Origin: Labrenzia sp. VG12
Lineage (GTDB): Bacteria > Pseudomonadota > Alphaproteobacteria > Rhizobiales > Stappiaceae
Direction: 5' to 3'
DNA: 64,000 nucleotides
NCBI RefSeq assembly: GCF_002237595.1
Contig: NZ_CP022529.1
Location: 2,976,001-3,040,000, forward strand
Shown: positions 24,546-33,976 of the stretch, in pieces
How positions within the stretch are numbered: the stretch's first letter is position 1
How the letters are laid out: each line of letters opens with the position of its first letter
Translations under genes and position numbers: made by a program
The notes under the pieces: generated by a model
The model's input: only the letters and a program-made list of their open reading frames with translations
The model's database searches: none
What the model was told of the DNA's origin: nothing

Positions 24546-26198
24546 TCAAACGTCAGCCGCCTCACCAATGGCATCCGTGCCCCGTTCATCGAGCAGCGTT
24601 GTCAGCCAGTTCGGATCCATCTCGGGAACCGATGACAAAAGCAGGTCGGTGTAAGGGTGATGCGGCGGGGTGAACATTTCGTCCTTCGGCCCCTGTTCGA
24701 CCACTTTACCTCTTTGCATCACCACCACCTCATCGGCGATCGACCGCACGGTTGCCAGATCGTGAGTGATGAACATATAGGCGAGGTTGAACTCCTGCTG
24801 CAGCCGGTCGAGCAATTTCAGAATGCCTTCCGCCACCAGCTGGTCGAGCGCGCTGGTCACCTCGTCGCAGATGATGAAGGCCGGGTTGGCCGCCAGCGCA
24901 CGGGCGATGCCGACACGCTGCTTCTGTCCACCTGAGAGTTCGGGCGGATAACGATTGTAGAATTTGGCCGGGTCCAGCTCGATCAGGTCGAGCAACTCGT
25001 CTACCCGGTTCTTCAGCTCCGCGCCGTGCAATCCGCTATAGAACTGCGCCGGGCGGCCGATAATATCGCTGATCCGGATCTTCGGGTTCAGCGCGGTATC
25101 AGCCATCTGGTAGATCATCTGCGCCTGACGCAGCTGGTCTTTTGAGCGATCCTGATAGCGCGGCGGCAATTCCTCGCCATTGAAGAGGATCTTGCCCTTT
25201 GAGGGTGGAAGAAGGCCCGTGATGCAGCGCGCCGTGGTCGACTTGCCCGAGCCGGATTCGCCCACCACCGCAACGGTCATACCCGGATAGATGTCAAAGG
25301 AGACATCATCCAGCACCTTGACCTTACCATAGGCTGCATCGATGCCCTGAACCGAGACGATGGGCAGCGCATCGGCACTGGCCGGCCGCGACTTTTGCGG
25401 CCTTTTGAAGCTGCGCACGGCCCACAGGCTCTTGGTATACTCTTCCTTAGGAGTGTCGAGCATCTGTGCGGTTGGCGCTTCCTCGACTTCCTCTCCCTTC
25501 AGCAGCACCTTGATTGTGTCCGCCATCTGCGCCACGACCGCCAGATCGTGGGTGATGTAGATCGCAGCGGTGTTGAACTGGTCAACAATGTCCCGGATTG
25601 CGGCCAGCACCTCGATCTGGGTGGTCACGTCCAGCGCCGTGGTCGGCTCGTCGAAGATGATCAGGTCCGGACGGCAGGCCATCGCCATGGCGGTCATGGC
25701 GCGCTGCAGCTGACCGCCGGACACCTGGTGCGGATAGCGGAAACCAATCTCATCCGGATTGGGCAGACGAAGCCGCTGGTAGAGCTCCATCGCATCTTCC
25801 TGCGCCTCGACCCTTTTCTGGATCCGGTACTGGATCGGGGCTTCCGTGTGCTGATCGATGATCTTGTGAGAAGGATTGAAGGAGGCCGCAGCGGACTGGG
25901 CCACATAGGCGATCCGCGACCCGCGCAGGGCCCGCAGGGCAGATTCCGGTGTTGTGGTCAGCTCCATGCCGTCGAACTCGATCGAGCCGCCGGAAATCCG
26001 GCAGCCGTCGCGCGCAAACCCCATGGACGCCAGTCCGATGGTAGACTTACCAGCCCCGGACTCGCCGATCAGGCCGAGAACCTCTCCCTTGTGCAGGGTG
26101 AGATCGACCCCGTGGACAATCTCGATCCATTTCTCGTCGGAATAGCCTTCGATACGCAGACCCTCGATCTGCAGGAGCACGTCTTTCTTTGGAACCAT
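24546..26198 (-). CDS. ABC transporter, duplicated ATP-binding protein (Dpp/Opp/Gsi type)
   Basis: 550 residues with two ATPase domains fused. Domain 1 has Walker A GLIGESGAGKSTIG, signature SGGQLQRAMTAMA and Walker B LIIFDEPTTALD. Domain 2 has GESGSGKSTTAR, LSGGQKQRVGIARAL and FIICDEVTSALD. Each half carries the oligopeptide-transporter C-terminal extension. The ATG at 26198 is preceded by GGAGG at 7 bases; the TTG two codons earlier is less likely. It powers the importer formed by the next two permeases. It is the last gene of the operon, facing the terminator at 24.5 kb. Confidence 0.95.
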   Translation of the reverse strand: MVPKKDVLLQIEGLRIEGYSDEKWIEIVHGVDLTLHKGEVLGLIGESGAGKSTIGLASMGFARDGCRISGGSIEFDGMELTTTPESALRALRGSRIAYVAQSAAASFNPSHKIIDQHTEAPIQYRIQKRVEAQEDAMELYQRLRLPNPDEIGFRYPHQVSGGQLQRAMTAMAMACRPDLIIFDEPTTALDVTTQIEVLAAIRDIVDQFNTAAIYITHDLAVVAQMADTIKVLLKGEEVEEAPTAQMLDTPKEEYTKSLWAVRSFKRPQKSRPASADALPIVSVQGIDAAYGKVKVLDDVSFDIYPGMTVAVVGESGSGKSTTARCITGLLPPSKGKILFNGEELPPRYQDRSKDQLRQAQMIYQMADTALNPKIRISDIIGRPAQFYSGLHGAELKNRVDELLDLIELDPAKFYNRYPPELSGGQKQRVGIARALAANPAFIICDEVTSALDQLVAEGILKLLDRLQQEFNLAYMFITHDLATVRSIADEVVVMQRGKVVEQGPKDEMFTPPHHPYTDLLLSSVPEMDPNWLTTLLDERGTDAIGEAADV

Positions 26199-26200
26199 GC

Positions 26201-27265
26201 TCAAACCTCCTTCAGGCCGGAGGACCGGAACAGCATCCAGTCGACGACAAAGTTGACCGCAACCGTCAGCAGCGCAATGGCGGCTGCCGGGATCAGCGGT
26301 GTCATTTCACCGAAGGAGATCAGGGTGGCGTTCTCGCGCACCATGGACCCCCAGTCAGCGGTTGGCGGTTGAATGCCCAGCCCGAGGAAGGACAGACCCG
26401 CGATCAACAGGAACACGAAGCAGAATTCCAGACCGAATTCGGCAATCAAAGGCGCCGTTGAATTCGGCAGGATCTCCTTGCGGATCAGGTACCAGGTGCC
26501 TTCCCCGCGCAGCTTTGCCGCTTCGATATAGTCCATCACCACGACGTTGCCCGCGACGGCTCGGGTCAGACGGAAAACACGCGGCGCATAGATCACCGCG
26601 ACCACGATCACGATCACGATGAGATTCGTGCCGAAGATGCTGAGCATCAGCAGCGAGAAGATCAGCGACGGCACGGACATGATCACATCCGCGAACCGGC
26701 CCATGAACTGGTCGAACCAGCCCCCCTTCGTGGCGGCCAGAAGCCCGGCCATGGCTCCCATGACGAAGGCCAGGGTTGTTGCCATCAGTGCCAGGCCAAC
26801 CGAGTTGCGTGCCCCGTAGATGATACGGCTGAACATGTCGCGGCCGAGCTGGTCGGCTCCGAGCAGCATGTTTTCATCCGCCGGCGCGAAAGCGGAGGAA
26901 ATCACCTCGGCCTCCCCGAAAGGGGCGATGATCGGCGCGAAGATACCGGCAATGGCATAGGTGAAGATCACGAACATGCCGAAGGCCGCCGTGAGCGGAG
27001 CGGTCCGGAGTTCCTTTGCAACGCCTTCCGGCGTGATCAGGATCAGGAATTCTCGAAACGCGTAAGAGGTTCCAGCGGCCAGCGCCAGAAGGCCGGCAAA
27101 TGTCGTAATGAGCCGGAGCGCAGGCGCACCGCCGATGATCCCCGTAACAAAGGAAACGAGGGTAAGAGAGAATATCAGCAGGAAAATTTCCCGCCGCTTG
27201 TAATAGGCTGCGAGACAGGAGGCCCCGATCAGCAGCGCGTAATATCCGATGACAAATGTGCTCAT
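26201..27265 (-). CDS. ABC transporter permease (DppC-like)
   Basis: 354 residues with about six to eight membrane helices. The DppC-type features are LLGADQLGRDMFSRIIYGARNSVGLAL and the EAA-loop segment DYIEAAKLRGEGTWYLIRKEILPNS that contacts the ATPase. The N-terminus has two extra hydrophobic segments (ALLIGASCLAAYY, IFLLIFSLTLVSFVTGIIGG) before the usual DppC start, so it is longer than the common 280-300 residues. It is 2 bases from the ATPase start and 10 bases from the other permease. Confidence 0.93.
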   Translation of the reverse strand: MSTFVIGYYALLIGASCLAAYYKRREIFLLIFSLTLVSFVTGIIGGAPALRLITTFAGLLALAAGTSYAFREFLILITPEGVAKELRTAPLTAAFGMFVIFTYAIAGIFAPIIAPFGEAEVISSAFAPADENMLLGADQLGRDMFSRIIYGARNSVGLALMATTLAFVMGAMAGLLAATKGGWFDQFMGRFADVIMSVPSLIFSLLMLSIFGTNLIVIVIVVAVIYAPRVFRLTRAVAGNVVVMDYIEAAKLRGEGTWYLIRKEILPNSTAPLIAEFGLEFCFVFLLIAGLSFLGLGIQPPTADWGSMVRENATLISFGEMTPLIPAAAIALLTVAVNFVVDWMLFRSSGLKEV

Positions 27266-27275
27266 GTCGCTGCCC

Positions 27276-28232
27276 TCACTTCGGATGCCGCAAACGCGGA
27301 TTGGTCAGGATCGCCCCGACATCGGCTGCCAGATTAAGCAGAATGAAGGTTGCAGCGAAGATGAGGCAGCAAGCCTGCACGATCGGAAAATCGCGTTTGG
27401 CCACCGCGTCCACCAGAAGCTGGCCGATGCCCGGATAGACAAAGACCACTTCCACCAGGACCACACCGGTGATGAGGTAGGCAAGGTTGAGCGCGACCAC
27501 GTTGATGATCGGTGCCCAGGCATTGGGAAGGGCGTGTTTGACGATCACCTTCCAGGGTGGCACGCCCTTCAGCCGGGCCATTTCGATATAGGGCGACGCC
27601 AAAAGGTTGATAATCGCCGCCCGCGTCATGCGCATCATGTGCGCCGTCACCACCAAGACCAGCGTCAGTGCCGGCAGGAAGGTGCGATGCAGCAGCTCGC
27701 CGAAGGTCATGTCGGCGCTCAGGCTGGCAATGGCCGGGAAGTAGTTGGTCTTCACGGCCAGGTAGAGGATCAGGATGTAACCTAGGAAGAATTCCGGCGA
27801 GGAGATGGAGGTCAGGGTCACGACGTTGGCGACCCGGTCGAACAGCGTGTTGCGCAGGAGCGCGACGATGATGCCGAGAATGATGGAAATCGGAACGGCG
27901 ATCACCGCGGCATAAGTCGCCAGGAACAGCGTCTGTATGAACCGGTCGCTGATGGCTGCGCTGACCCGTTCGCCGGAAACCAGCGAAACGCCGAAATCGC
28001 CCGTCAGGGCGCCGCCGAGCCATTGGAAGTAGCGCAGGATGGCCGGCTGATCGAGGCCGAGTTTTTCACGAAGTGCCGCAACGGTCTCGGGCGTTGCCCC
28101 CTGGCCGAGAACGGCCTGTGCGATGTCGCCCGGCAGTAGCTCGACCGCAAAGAAAATCAGGATTGAAACCACGAAAAGCGTGATCACACCCAAGCCAAGT
28201 CTCTTCAAGACCAGCCGTAGGATGTCCCCCAT
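27276..28232 (-). CDS. ABC transporter permease (DppB-like)
   Basis: 318 residues, six hydrophobic helices. The N-terminal MGDILRLVLKRLGLGVITLFVVSILIFF, the GQGATPETVAALREKLGLDQP periplasmic segment and the EAA-loop region IEMARLKGVPPWKVIVKHALPNAW are typical of DppB/OppB. A GGAGGGACAA ribosome site precedes the ATG. It pairs with the DppC-like protein to form the import channel for the solute bound by the protein at 28414-30024. Confidence 0.94.
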   Translation of the reverse strand: MGDILRLVLKRLGLGVITLFVVSILIFFAVELLPGDIAQAVLGQGATPETVAALREKLGLDQPAILRYFQWLGGALTGDFGVSLVSGERVSAAISDRFIQTLFLATYAAVIAVPISIILGIIVALLRNTLFDRVANVVTLTSISSPEFFLGYILILYLAVKTNYFPAIASLSADMTFGELLHRTFLPALTLVLVVTAHMMRMTRAAIINLLASPYIEMARLKGVPPWKVIVKHALPNAWAPIINVVALNLAYLITGVVLVEVVFVYPGIGQLLVDAVAKRDFPIVQACCLIFAATFILLNLAADVGAILTNPRLRHPK

Positions 28233-28377
28233 TTGTCCCTCCAGAATAGGAAGCCCGGCACCCCTCTGATTGGCCGGACATCTATCGGGAACACCCTGTC
28301 AGCGATTTGAACTTTGCTTTGGCAGAGGAACCCGACATGAAAACGGCTTCACCGCATAAAATGCGGAGAAACCAGGG

Positions 28378-28405
28378 CGGGGGCGACGGTTTCCCGCCGC
28401 CCCCG
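28378..28405 (-). terminator. GC-rich hairpin between binding-protein and permease genes
   Basis: Arms CGGGGGCGGCG and CGTCGCCCCCG (minus-strand reading, one mismatch) enclose a 6-base loop 9 bases after the binding-protein stop. There is no T tract. Such hairpins commonly protect the binding-protein mRNA and lower permease expression. That role is inference from position. Confidence 0.6.
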
Positions 28406-28413
28406 TTTCAGGA

Positions 28414-30024
28414 TCAGGACTCGAACCACCAGCGGCTTGCGGCGCGGGCGCCGTCATTTTCCCAGCTGGCCGCCAGTTGCTCCGGCGTGCCCACCTTCGT
28501 GCTGTTGGCGTAGACGAAGTTGTTGAAGAACGGGATGATGGTGCCGCCGTCATCCCGCGCCAAGACAGCCATCTCGCTGTACATTTCCGCACGCTTGGCA
28601 TCGTCAAGTTCGGCTTTCGCCTGCAGCAGCAGCTCGTTGAAGCGCGGATTTTTCCAGCGCGATTCGTTCCAGGCGGCATCGTCCTTATAGGCCAGGGTGT
28701 ACATCACATCCGGGGTCGGACGCGCGCCCCAGGACACCAGGCAGAAAGGCTTCTTGAGCCAGACGTCGGAGTAGTAGCCGTCATTCGGCTCACGCACGAC
28801 ATTGATGTTGATGCCCGATGCCTTGGCCTGCTGCGCGTAAAGAACGGCCATATCGACCGCGCCGGCATAGACAGAATCCGCGACGCTCAGATTGACGGTA
28901 AGACCTTCCGCACCTGCCTTCTTCAAGAGCGACTTCGCCTTGTCCGGGTCGTAGCTGTTCTGCTCCAGGCCTTCCGGAAAGTAAGGTTGCGCCGGCGAAT
29001 GGTGGAAGTCATTGCCCTTGGTCGCCGCGTTATAGGCGATCTTGAGAATGACTTCGTCCCGGTCAATGGAATGTTTCAGCGCGTTGCGGACATCCGGATT
29101 GTCGAACGGAGCCGTATCGCAATGCATCGGCATGGTGATTGCACCAGCTGACGGGATGTTGTGGATCTTGATGTTCGGGTTGCGCTGCAGGAGCGCCATC
29201 GTCTTGAGTTCGATGAGCGACACCGCATCGACGTCCCCGGTCACAAGCGCCGCCTGGCGGGCGTTCGGGTCGTTCAGGGTGATGATTTCGACCTTGTCGA
29301 AATAGGCGCCTTCACGATGCCAGCCGTCATGACGGCTGAGGCTGAACTGAACGCCGAAATCGCCGCTGTCGATCTTGTAGGGGCCGGAGCCGTCGCCGGA
29401 TTCCCAATCGATGGATCCGTCTTCCTTGGCCGGGCAGATCGCCAGGTGGTAGTCGGTCATCAGCCACGGGAAATCGGCATTGCCGCCGGACAGTTTCACG
29501 ACAACGGTGTAGTCGCCGTCCTTGGTGATGTCGGTGACATCGGCCAGAAGGGCCTTGGCGGCGGAAGTGGTCTTGTCCCCGCGGTGATGGTTCAGCGAGG
29601 CAATGACGTCGTCGGCGGTCAGCTTCTTACCGCTGTGGAACGACGCGTTTTCAGTCAGTTTGAAGGTCCACTCGGACGCATCCGCGCTGGCTTCCCAGCT
29701 GTCCGCCAGATCCGGACCGAGCGATCCGTCGCCCATGATCATGGTCAGGTAGGACCGGTGGGTATGCGCCAGGAAGATCATCACGCGGGTCAGATAAGTG
29801 CCCGGATCGTGACTGTCAGAGGTATTGCCGTCATGGACGCCCCAGCGGAAAGTACCGCCGGATTTCGGCTGGGCTTTGGCCTTGGTGGACCAGAGGCCCG
29901 TCGCCGTTGTCGCGGTAAGGCCGGCCACCAAGGAATAGCGAATGAAGTCGCGTTTGGTGATCCCGCCTGTGCGCGCAGCCTGCTCAAGGCGATGGATCAT
30001 GTCCTTGTCTTCGGATTTTGTCAT
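28414..30024 (-). CDS. ABC transporter substrate-binding protein (SBP_bac_5 family)
   Basis: 536 residues. The N-terminus KRDFIRYSLVAGLTATTATGLWSTKAKAQ looks Tat-like but has KR rather than RR. The mature protein is a large peptide/nickel/opine-type binding protein with GGTFRWGVHDGNTSD, DLADSWEASADASEWTFKLTENASFHSGKKLTADDV and RNALKHSIDRDEVI. A GGGAGA ribosome site precedes the ATG. It heads the minus-strand operon and is expected to bind the imported solute in the periplasm. The ligand cannot be read from the sequence; the nearby betaine/hydroxyproline-type genes make a modified amino acid a possibility. Confidence 0.94.
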   Translation of the reverse strand: MTKSEDKDMIHRLEQAARTGGITKRDFIRYSLVAGLTATTATGLWSTKAKAQPKSGGTFRWGVHDGNTSDSHDPGTYLTRVMIFLAHTHRSYLTMIMGDGSLGPDLADSWEASADASEWTFKLTENASFHSGKKLTADDVIASLNHHRGDKTTSAAKALLADVTDITKDGDYTVVVKLSGGNADFPWLMTDYHLAICPAKEDGSIDWESGDGSGPYKIDSGDFGVQFSLSRHDGWHREGAYFDKVEIITLNDPNARQAALVTGDVDAVSLIELKTMALLQRNPNIKIHNIPSAGAITMPMHCDTAPFDNPDVRNALKHSIDRDEVILKIAYNAATKGNDFHHSPAQPYFPEGLEQNSYDPDKAKSLLKKAGAEGLTVNLSVADSVYAGAVDMAVLYAQQAKASGININVVREPNDGYYSDVWLKKPFCLVSWGARPTPDVMYTLAYKDDAAWNESRWKNPRFNELLLQAKAELDDAKRAEMYSEMAVLARDDGGTIIPFFNNFVYANSTKVGTPEQLAASWENDGARAASRWWFES

Positions 30025-30359
30025 CTGTCTCCCCGTCTGGATTATTAAAAGTTGTCGACAGTAAAATTCCCAAACGTAGCATCGTGCCTTTTTTCGTATT
30101 GGCTATGCTCATTTGCGACATGTACCTAGCAAAACACGAACTCCCCTGCTTCGGCCACCCCTTTGGCGAAATTCATCATTTAAAATTTTTAATGTTGGTT
30201 TGGCGCCGTATTTTTGTGCGAAGCAGCATTATTGTGATTGCCTGCTGTCATTTCAGAGGTCTCGGCAGGTCCAACCTGCCTATATTTTCATCTATTTCCG
30301 TTCTTCTGATGGATATCTTTGACGCCCCCCTATTTCCGGCAATTCCGGCCCATGCCGCG
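30025..30359. promoter_or_regulatory. Gene-free AT-rich upstream region of the ABC operon
   Basis: These 335 bases separate the binding-protein start from the end of the dehydrogenase gene on the same strand. The stretch is clearly lower in GC than its neighbours (for example 30171-30240) and has no frame with a credible ribosome site. It most likely holds the promoter of the ABC transporter operon and the 3' end of the gene before it. I see no clear palindrome or terminator. Confidence 0.5.
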
Positions 30360-31304
30360 TCAACCAGGCACGCGGGGCTCAGCTGTCTCCGGCTCTACCT
30401 CCCAGGGTGCCAGCCAGTTGCCATCGACCCGTAACGCGACACCTGCAGCATCCTCGATCAGCCTGCACACGCTCATTTCACCAGCCTCGTGTCCGTAGCG
30501 GTTTTCAGCTTCCTGAAAGCGCTTGTGGCAGGCATCGGTCAATTCCGAGCGTGTTCCGGTCTCATCCATTAGCTCCTTGATGAGCTTCAGATCCTTCAGG
30601 CAAAGTTTTAAGGGGAAGGACGGATCGTAATGGCCTGCAAAGATCGACGGAACATCATGCTGCATGACGAAACTGTCGGCCGCACCGCCCTTCATCACCT
30701 CCCACCAGACATCCGGCTCGATACCCGCCTTCTTGGCGCAGACCATCGCCTCGCCGATGGCGGCGGCATGGATCTTCCAGAGCTGGTTGTTGACCAGTTT
30801 TGCCACATATCCGTTGCCGTACCGGCCGACCTTCCGGATCTCACCCATGGCTTCGATCACCGGCCTGGCTTCTTCGATATGTGTGTCTTCACCACCAACA
30901 AACATGGGCATGTCCCCGCGGATGGCCGCATCGACCGATCCGGTGACCGGCGCGTCAATCGGCTTGCCGCCTTGAGAAACAAAGTCCGAGATCAGGGCCC
31001 TCATGAATTTCGGAGACGACGTGGTCAAATCGATCCAGATCTTTCCGGTGCACGCCCCCTGCAACAGTCCGTTCGCACCTTGCAAGATGTCCTGAAGATT
31101 GGCTGGACCGAACACCATCGATACAACACAATCGGCCTGGTCGATGAGATCCTTTGGGCTGTCTGCCCAGCCCGCCCCCATGGCGAGATGGTCAGCTGCG
31201 GCTTCGCGGCGCAGGTCGTGGACCACCGTATCGAAGCCTGCACGAATGACGTTCTTGGCGGCATTGCCACCCATGGTGCCCAGACCGATAAAACCGACTT
31301 TCAT
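30360..31304 (-). CDS. NAD(P)-dependent 3-hydroxyisobutyrate-dehydrogenase-family oxidoreductase
   Basis: 314 residues. The N-terminal Rossmann segment is MKVGFIGLGTMGGNAAKNVIRAG. The substrate-binding motif DAPVTGSVDAAIRGDMPMFVGG and the catalytic Lys in GNGYVAKLVNNQLW mark the beta-hydroxyacid dehydrogenase family (MmsB/GarR/TSR). It oxidises a beta-hydroxy acid or reduces a semialdehyde; the substrate is unknown. It is divergent from a LysR regulator across less than 100 bases and so is probably controlled by it. Confidence 0.92.
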   Translation of the reverse strand: MKVGFIGLGTMGGNAAKNVIRAGFDTVVHDLRREAAADHLAMGAGWADSPKDLIDQADCVVSMVFGPANLQDILQGANGLLQGACTGKIWIDLTTSSPKFMRALISDFVSQGGKPIDAPVTGSVDAAIRGDMPMFVGGEDTHIEEARPVIEAMGEIRKVGRYGNGYVAKLVNNQLWKIHAAAIGEAMVCAKKAGIEPDVWWEVMKGGAADSFVMQHDVPSIFAGHYDPSFPLKLCLKDLKLIKELMDETGTRSELTDACHKRFQEAENRYGHEAGEMSVCRLIEDAAGVALRVDGNWLAPWEVEPETAEPRVPG

Positions 31305-31400
31305 CTACAACCCTCGCAGTGTTCGGGAAAACGCTAGTGCGGGAGACAAAATTGGTAAAACAATATTGCATGAAGAGTAGTATTGGTATTTTCAATAGCG

Positions 31401-32246
31401 ATGCCCGATATCGACACCAAGCTCCTGCGTTCCTTTCTATCCGTGGCTTTGGAAGGCAGTTTTTCAAAGGCTGCGGCGCGCATGGCCTGCTCGCAGGCAA
31501 CCATGTCCCAGCGCATTCGCGCCCTGGAAGACCAGATTGGCTCGCCCGTGTTCGAACGGGCCTATCATCGGGTCAAGCTGACGGCCGCCGGACAGGATCT
31601 GCTGCCTCACGCACAGGCGCTTGTGGATCAGCACGACGTTCTCCTGGACCACATCCACCAGGGCGTCGTATCCGGAAGCGTCCGGCTCGGAATAGCAGAG
31701 GACTACGCCTTGCCGATATTACCGAAGCTGCTGCGGCAGCTACGGCACCAGTTCCCGGGCATTGAACTCAGCATTGTCAGCGATATGAGCACCAACCTGC
31801 AGCACCAGATCGAGGCGCGCCGTCTGGACCTGGCCATCGTCACCCTGCCTGATCCCACACATTTAGCAAAGACGCTTTCCAACCCGCCCCTTTTCTGGGT
31901 TGCGGCAACGGATTTCGAACTGCCGGACGGACAGCCCTGGCCACTGGCTTTTTACCCAGAACCCTGCGTGTTCCGGCAAGCCGCAATCTCGGCCTTAAGG
32001 GCCCATGACACTGCGTTCCGCGAAGCGCTTGTCAGCACCAGTGGTCAGGTCGTCAGATGCGCTGTCGCCGCCGGCATGGCCGCCACCGTGATGATGGAGG
32101 GCATGATTCCGAACGACCTTGTCAAATTGAATGCCGGTGACGGTCTGCCCAGCCTGCCGAACAGTCACATTCAGCTCATCGAACGTAACGAAGGGCTGAC
32201 CAAAGCCGCCCGGCAAGTCAGAAAACTGGTCCTGAGAGCCTATTAG
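31401..32246 (+). CDS. LysR family transcriptional regulator
   Basis: 281 residues from the ATG at 31401; a TTG at 31383 would add six residues. The N-terminal helix-turn-helix is KLLRSFLSVALEGSFSKAAARMACSQATMSQRIRALEDQIGSPVFERAYHRVKLTAAG. The remainder is a periplasmic-binding-like effector domain (GSVRLGIAEDYALPILPKLL). It is divergent from the dehydrogenase gene and upstream of the MttB-family gene. AT-rich sequence at 31351-31397 contains repeated ATTGGTA words (31353, 31383) that may be binding half-sites. Confidence 0.92.
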   Translation: MPDIDTKLLRSFLSVALEGSFSKAAARMACSQATMSQRIRALEDQIGSPVFERAYHRVKLTAAGQDLLPHAQALVDQHDVLLDHIHQGVVSGSVRLGIAEDYALPILPKLLRQLRHQFPGIELSIVSDMSTNLQHQIEARRLDLAIVTLPDPTHLAKTLSNPPLFWVAATDFELPDGQPWPLAFYPEPCVFRQAAISALRAHDTAFREALVSTSGQVVRCAVAAGMAATVMMEGMIPNDLVKLNAGDGLPSLPNSHIQLIERNEGLTKAARQVRKLVLRAY

Positions 32247-32390
32247 TGCATACCCACTGAATGCCGGTTCATTCTGCTGCCGCCAACATCTGCAAATGTC
32301 GGAAAATGCAGCGGCTGTTCGGTTTCCGGCAGGCATCGCTCCCGAATGAGGCGCAGTCTGGTTCTCACAAGGACAAGACTGGAGACCCAC

Positions 32391-33938
32391 ATGAGTGTCG
32401 CAACGCGCAGCCGCAGCGGCGGCCGTGCCGGCCGCCGCGCCATCCGCACCGCCCCTGATCACGACATGCTGCCGGGCCTGACCCGCAAGCTGCCTTTGTG
32501 CGAGCCTCTGGACCAGGACCAGATCGAACGCCTGGACGCTGCCTCCATGAAAATCCTGGAAGAGGTCGGTATCATCTTCCGCGATCCGATTGCCCTGGAC
32601 GACTGGACAAGGGCCGGCGCCAGGGTCGATGGCGAACGGGTCTATCTTGATCGAGGCCTGGTGCGCGAGCTGATCAGCACCATTCCGTCCAGCTTCACCT
32701 ACCACGCCCGAAACCCCGACAAGAACGTGCCCCTAGGCGGCAATCGGTCGATCTTCGTGCCCATGACCGGCGCCCCGTTCATCCGCGACCTGAACGACGA
32801 ACGCCGCAATCCGACGCTCGCCGATCTGGCGATGTTTCACAAGCTCAGCCACATGCTGCCGGCGATGCATTCCAGCGCGCATCACATTGTCGAACCCTAT
32901 GACCACCCCATCAGCCACCGTCACCTGCGCATCACCTATTCGTCGATGAAGCATTCGGACAAGACCTTCATGGGCATGACGACAAGCCCGAAGAATGCCG
33001 AAGACGTCATGGAGATGTGCGCACTTCTCTTCGGAGAAGACTATTTGGAAGATCATCCGGTCACGACCGGGAACTGCAACGGCAACTCCCCCCTGGTCTG
33101 GGACGAGACCATGCTGGGCGCCATGCGCGCATTCTGCAAGCGGAACCAGCCGGTGCTGTGCTCACCCTTCGTGCTCGGCGGCGCCAACACGCCGGCGTCT
33201 GTCGTTCCAGCCGTTGCCCAGCTCAATGCCGAGGCCCTGAGTGCGCTCGCCTACACCCAGGTGATCCGCAAGGGCGCTCCGGCAATCTACGGCCACTATC
33301 TGTCGACCGTCTCGATGAAATCCGGTGCCCCGATGGCCGGCACACCCGAGATCAGCCTGATGAATTTCCTGATCGGCCAGATGGCCCGCTATTACGGCGT
33401 GCCCTGGCGTACCTCCGGTTCTCTCGGCGGCGCCAAGACCTTCGACGCCCAGGCCGGCTATGAAAGCGCCGCGACCCTGAGCGCGGTCATGCATGCGGGC
33501 GCCAACTACATCTGGCATGCAGCGGGCTGGAACGAAGCGGGCATGCATTGCTCGGTCGCCAAGTTCATCGTCGACGCAGAACAATGCGCCATGGCCTATC
33601 GCATGGCCGAGGGACCCCGCTGGGACGATTTCGACGAAGCCCTGGCAGCAGTCCGCGACGTCGGTCCGGGCGGTCACTATCTTGGCCATCCGCACACCCA
33701 GGAGAATTTCCAGCGTGCCTTTTTCATGCCGGACATGTTCGACAACAACTCGATCGAGCAATGGAAGGCGGAAGGCGAAGTGGAAATCACCGAGCGTGCG
33801 CTCAAACAGGCCCGCAAGCTCCTGTCGGAATACCAGGAGCCGAAGCTGGATGAAGCAAGGAACGAGGCGCTGCTGGACTATATCGCCCGCCGCGAGCGCG
33901 AAATCCCGGCCGAAGATGCCCTGAACCAGGAATACTGA
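32391..33938 (+). CDS. MttB-family (trimethylamine methyltransferase-like) corrinoid methyltransferase, non-pyrrolysine
   Basis: 515 residues from the ATG at 32391 (GGAG 6 bases upstream). The N-terminus is basic (SRSGGRAGRRA). The body is the MttB TIM barrel, with ASMKILEEVGIIFRDP, PLVWDETMLGAMRAFCKRNQPVL, PEISLMNFLIGQMARYYGVPWRTSGSLGGAKTFDAQAGYESAATLSAVMHAGAN and a C-terminal acidic tail. The frame has no internal TAG, so it belongs to the large non-pyrrolysine group, whose known members demethylate quaternary amines such as glycine betaine or proline betaine and pass the methyl to a corrinoid protein. No corrinoid protein or second methyltransferase is encoded nearby. The epimerase gene follows 38 bases later. 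Confidence 0.88.
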   Translation: MSVATRSRSGGRAGRRAIRTAPDHDMLPGLTRKLPLCEPLDQDQIERLDAASMKILEEVGIIFRDPIALDDWTRAGARVDGERVYLDRGLVRELISTIPSSFTYHARNPDKNVPLGGNRSIFVPMTGAPFIRDLNDERRNPTLADLAMFHKLSHMLPAMHSSAHHIVEPYDHPISHRHLRITYSSMKHSDKTFMGMTTSPKNAEDVMEMCALLFGEDYLEDHPVTTGNCNGNSPLVWDETMLGAMRAFCKRNQPVLCSPFVLGGANTPASVVPAVAQLNAEALSALAYTQVIRKGAPAIYGHYLSTVSMKSGAPMAGTPEISLMNFLIGQMARYYGVPWRTSGSLGGAKTFDAQAGYESAATLSAVMHAGANYIWHAAGWNEAGMHCSVAKFIVDAEQCAMAYRMAEGPRWDDFDEALAAVRDVGPGGHYLGHPHTQENFQRAFFMPDMFDNNSIEQWKAEGEVEITERALKQARKLLSEYQEPKLDEARNEALLDYIARREREIPAEDALNQEY

Positions 33939-33976
33939 CACCACTTGCTATTGCATCTTCCCAGTCAGGACCTTGC

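Noticed and set aside
30018..30434. A 138-codon plus-strand frame in the gap before the ABC binding-protein gene
   Set aside because: It has no ribosome site, crosses into the end of the dehydrogenase gene on the other strand, and lies in AT-rich promoter-like DNA. Its hydrophobic look comes from base composition.
32391..33938. Possible pyrrolysine-containing trimethylamine methyltransferase
   Set aside because: No in-frame TAG occurs within the gene, so it belongs to the non-pyrrolysine MttB group.
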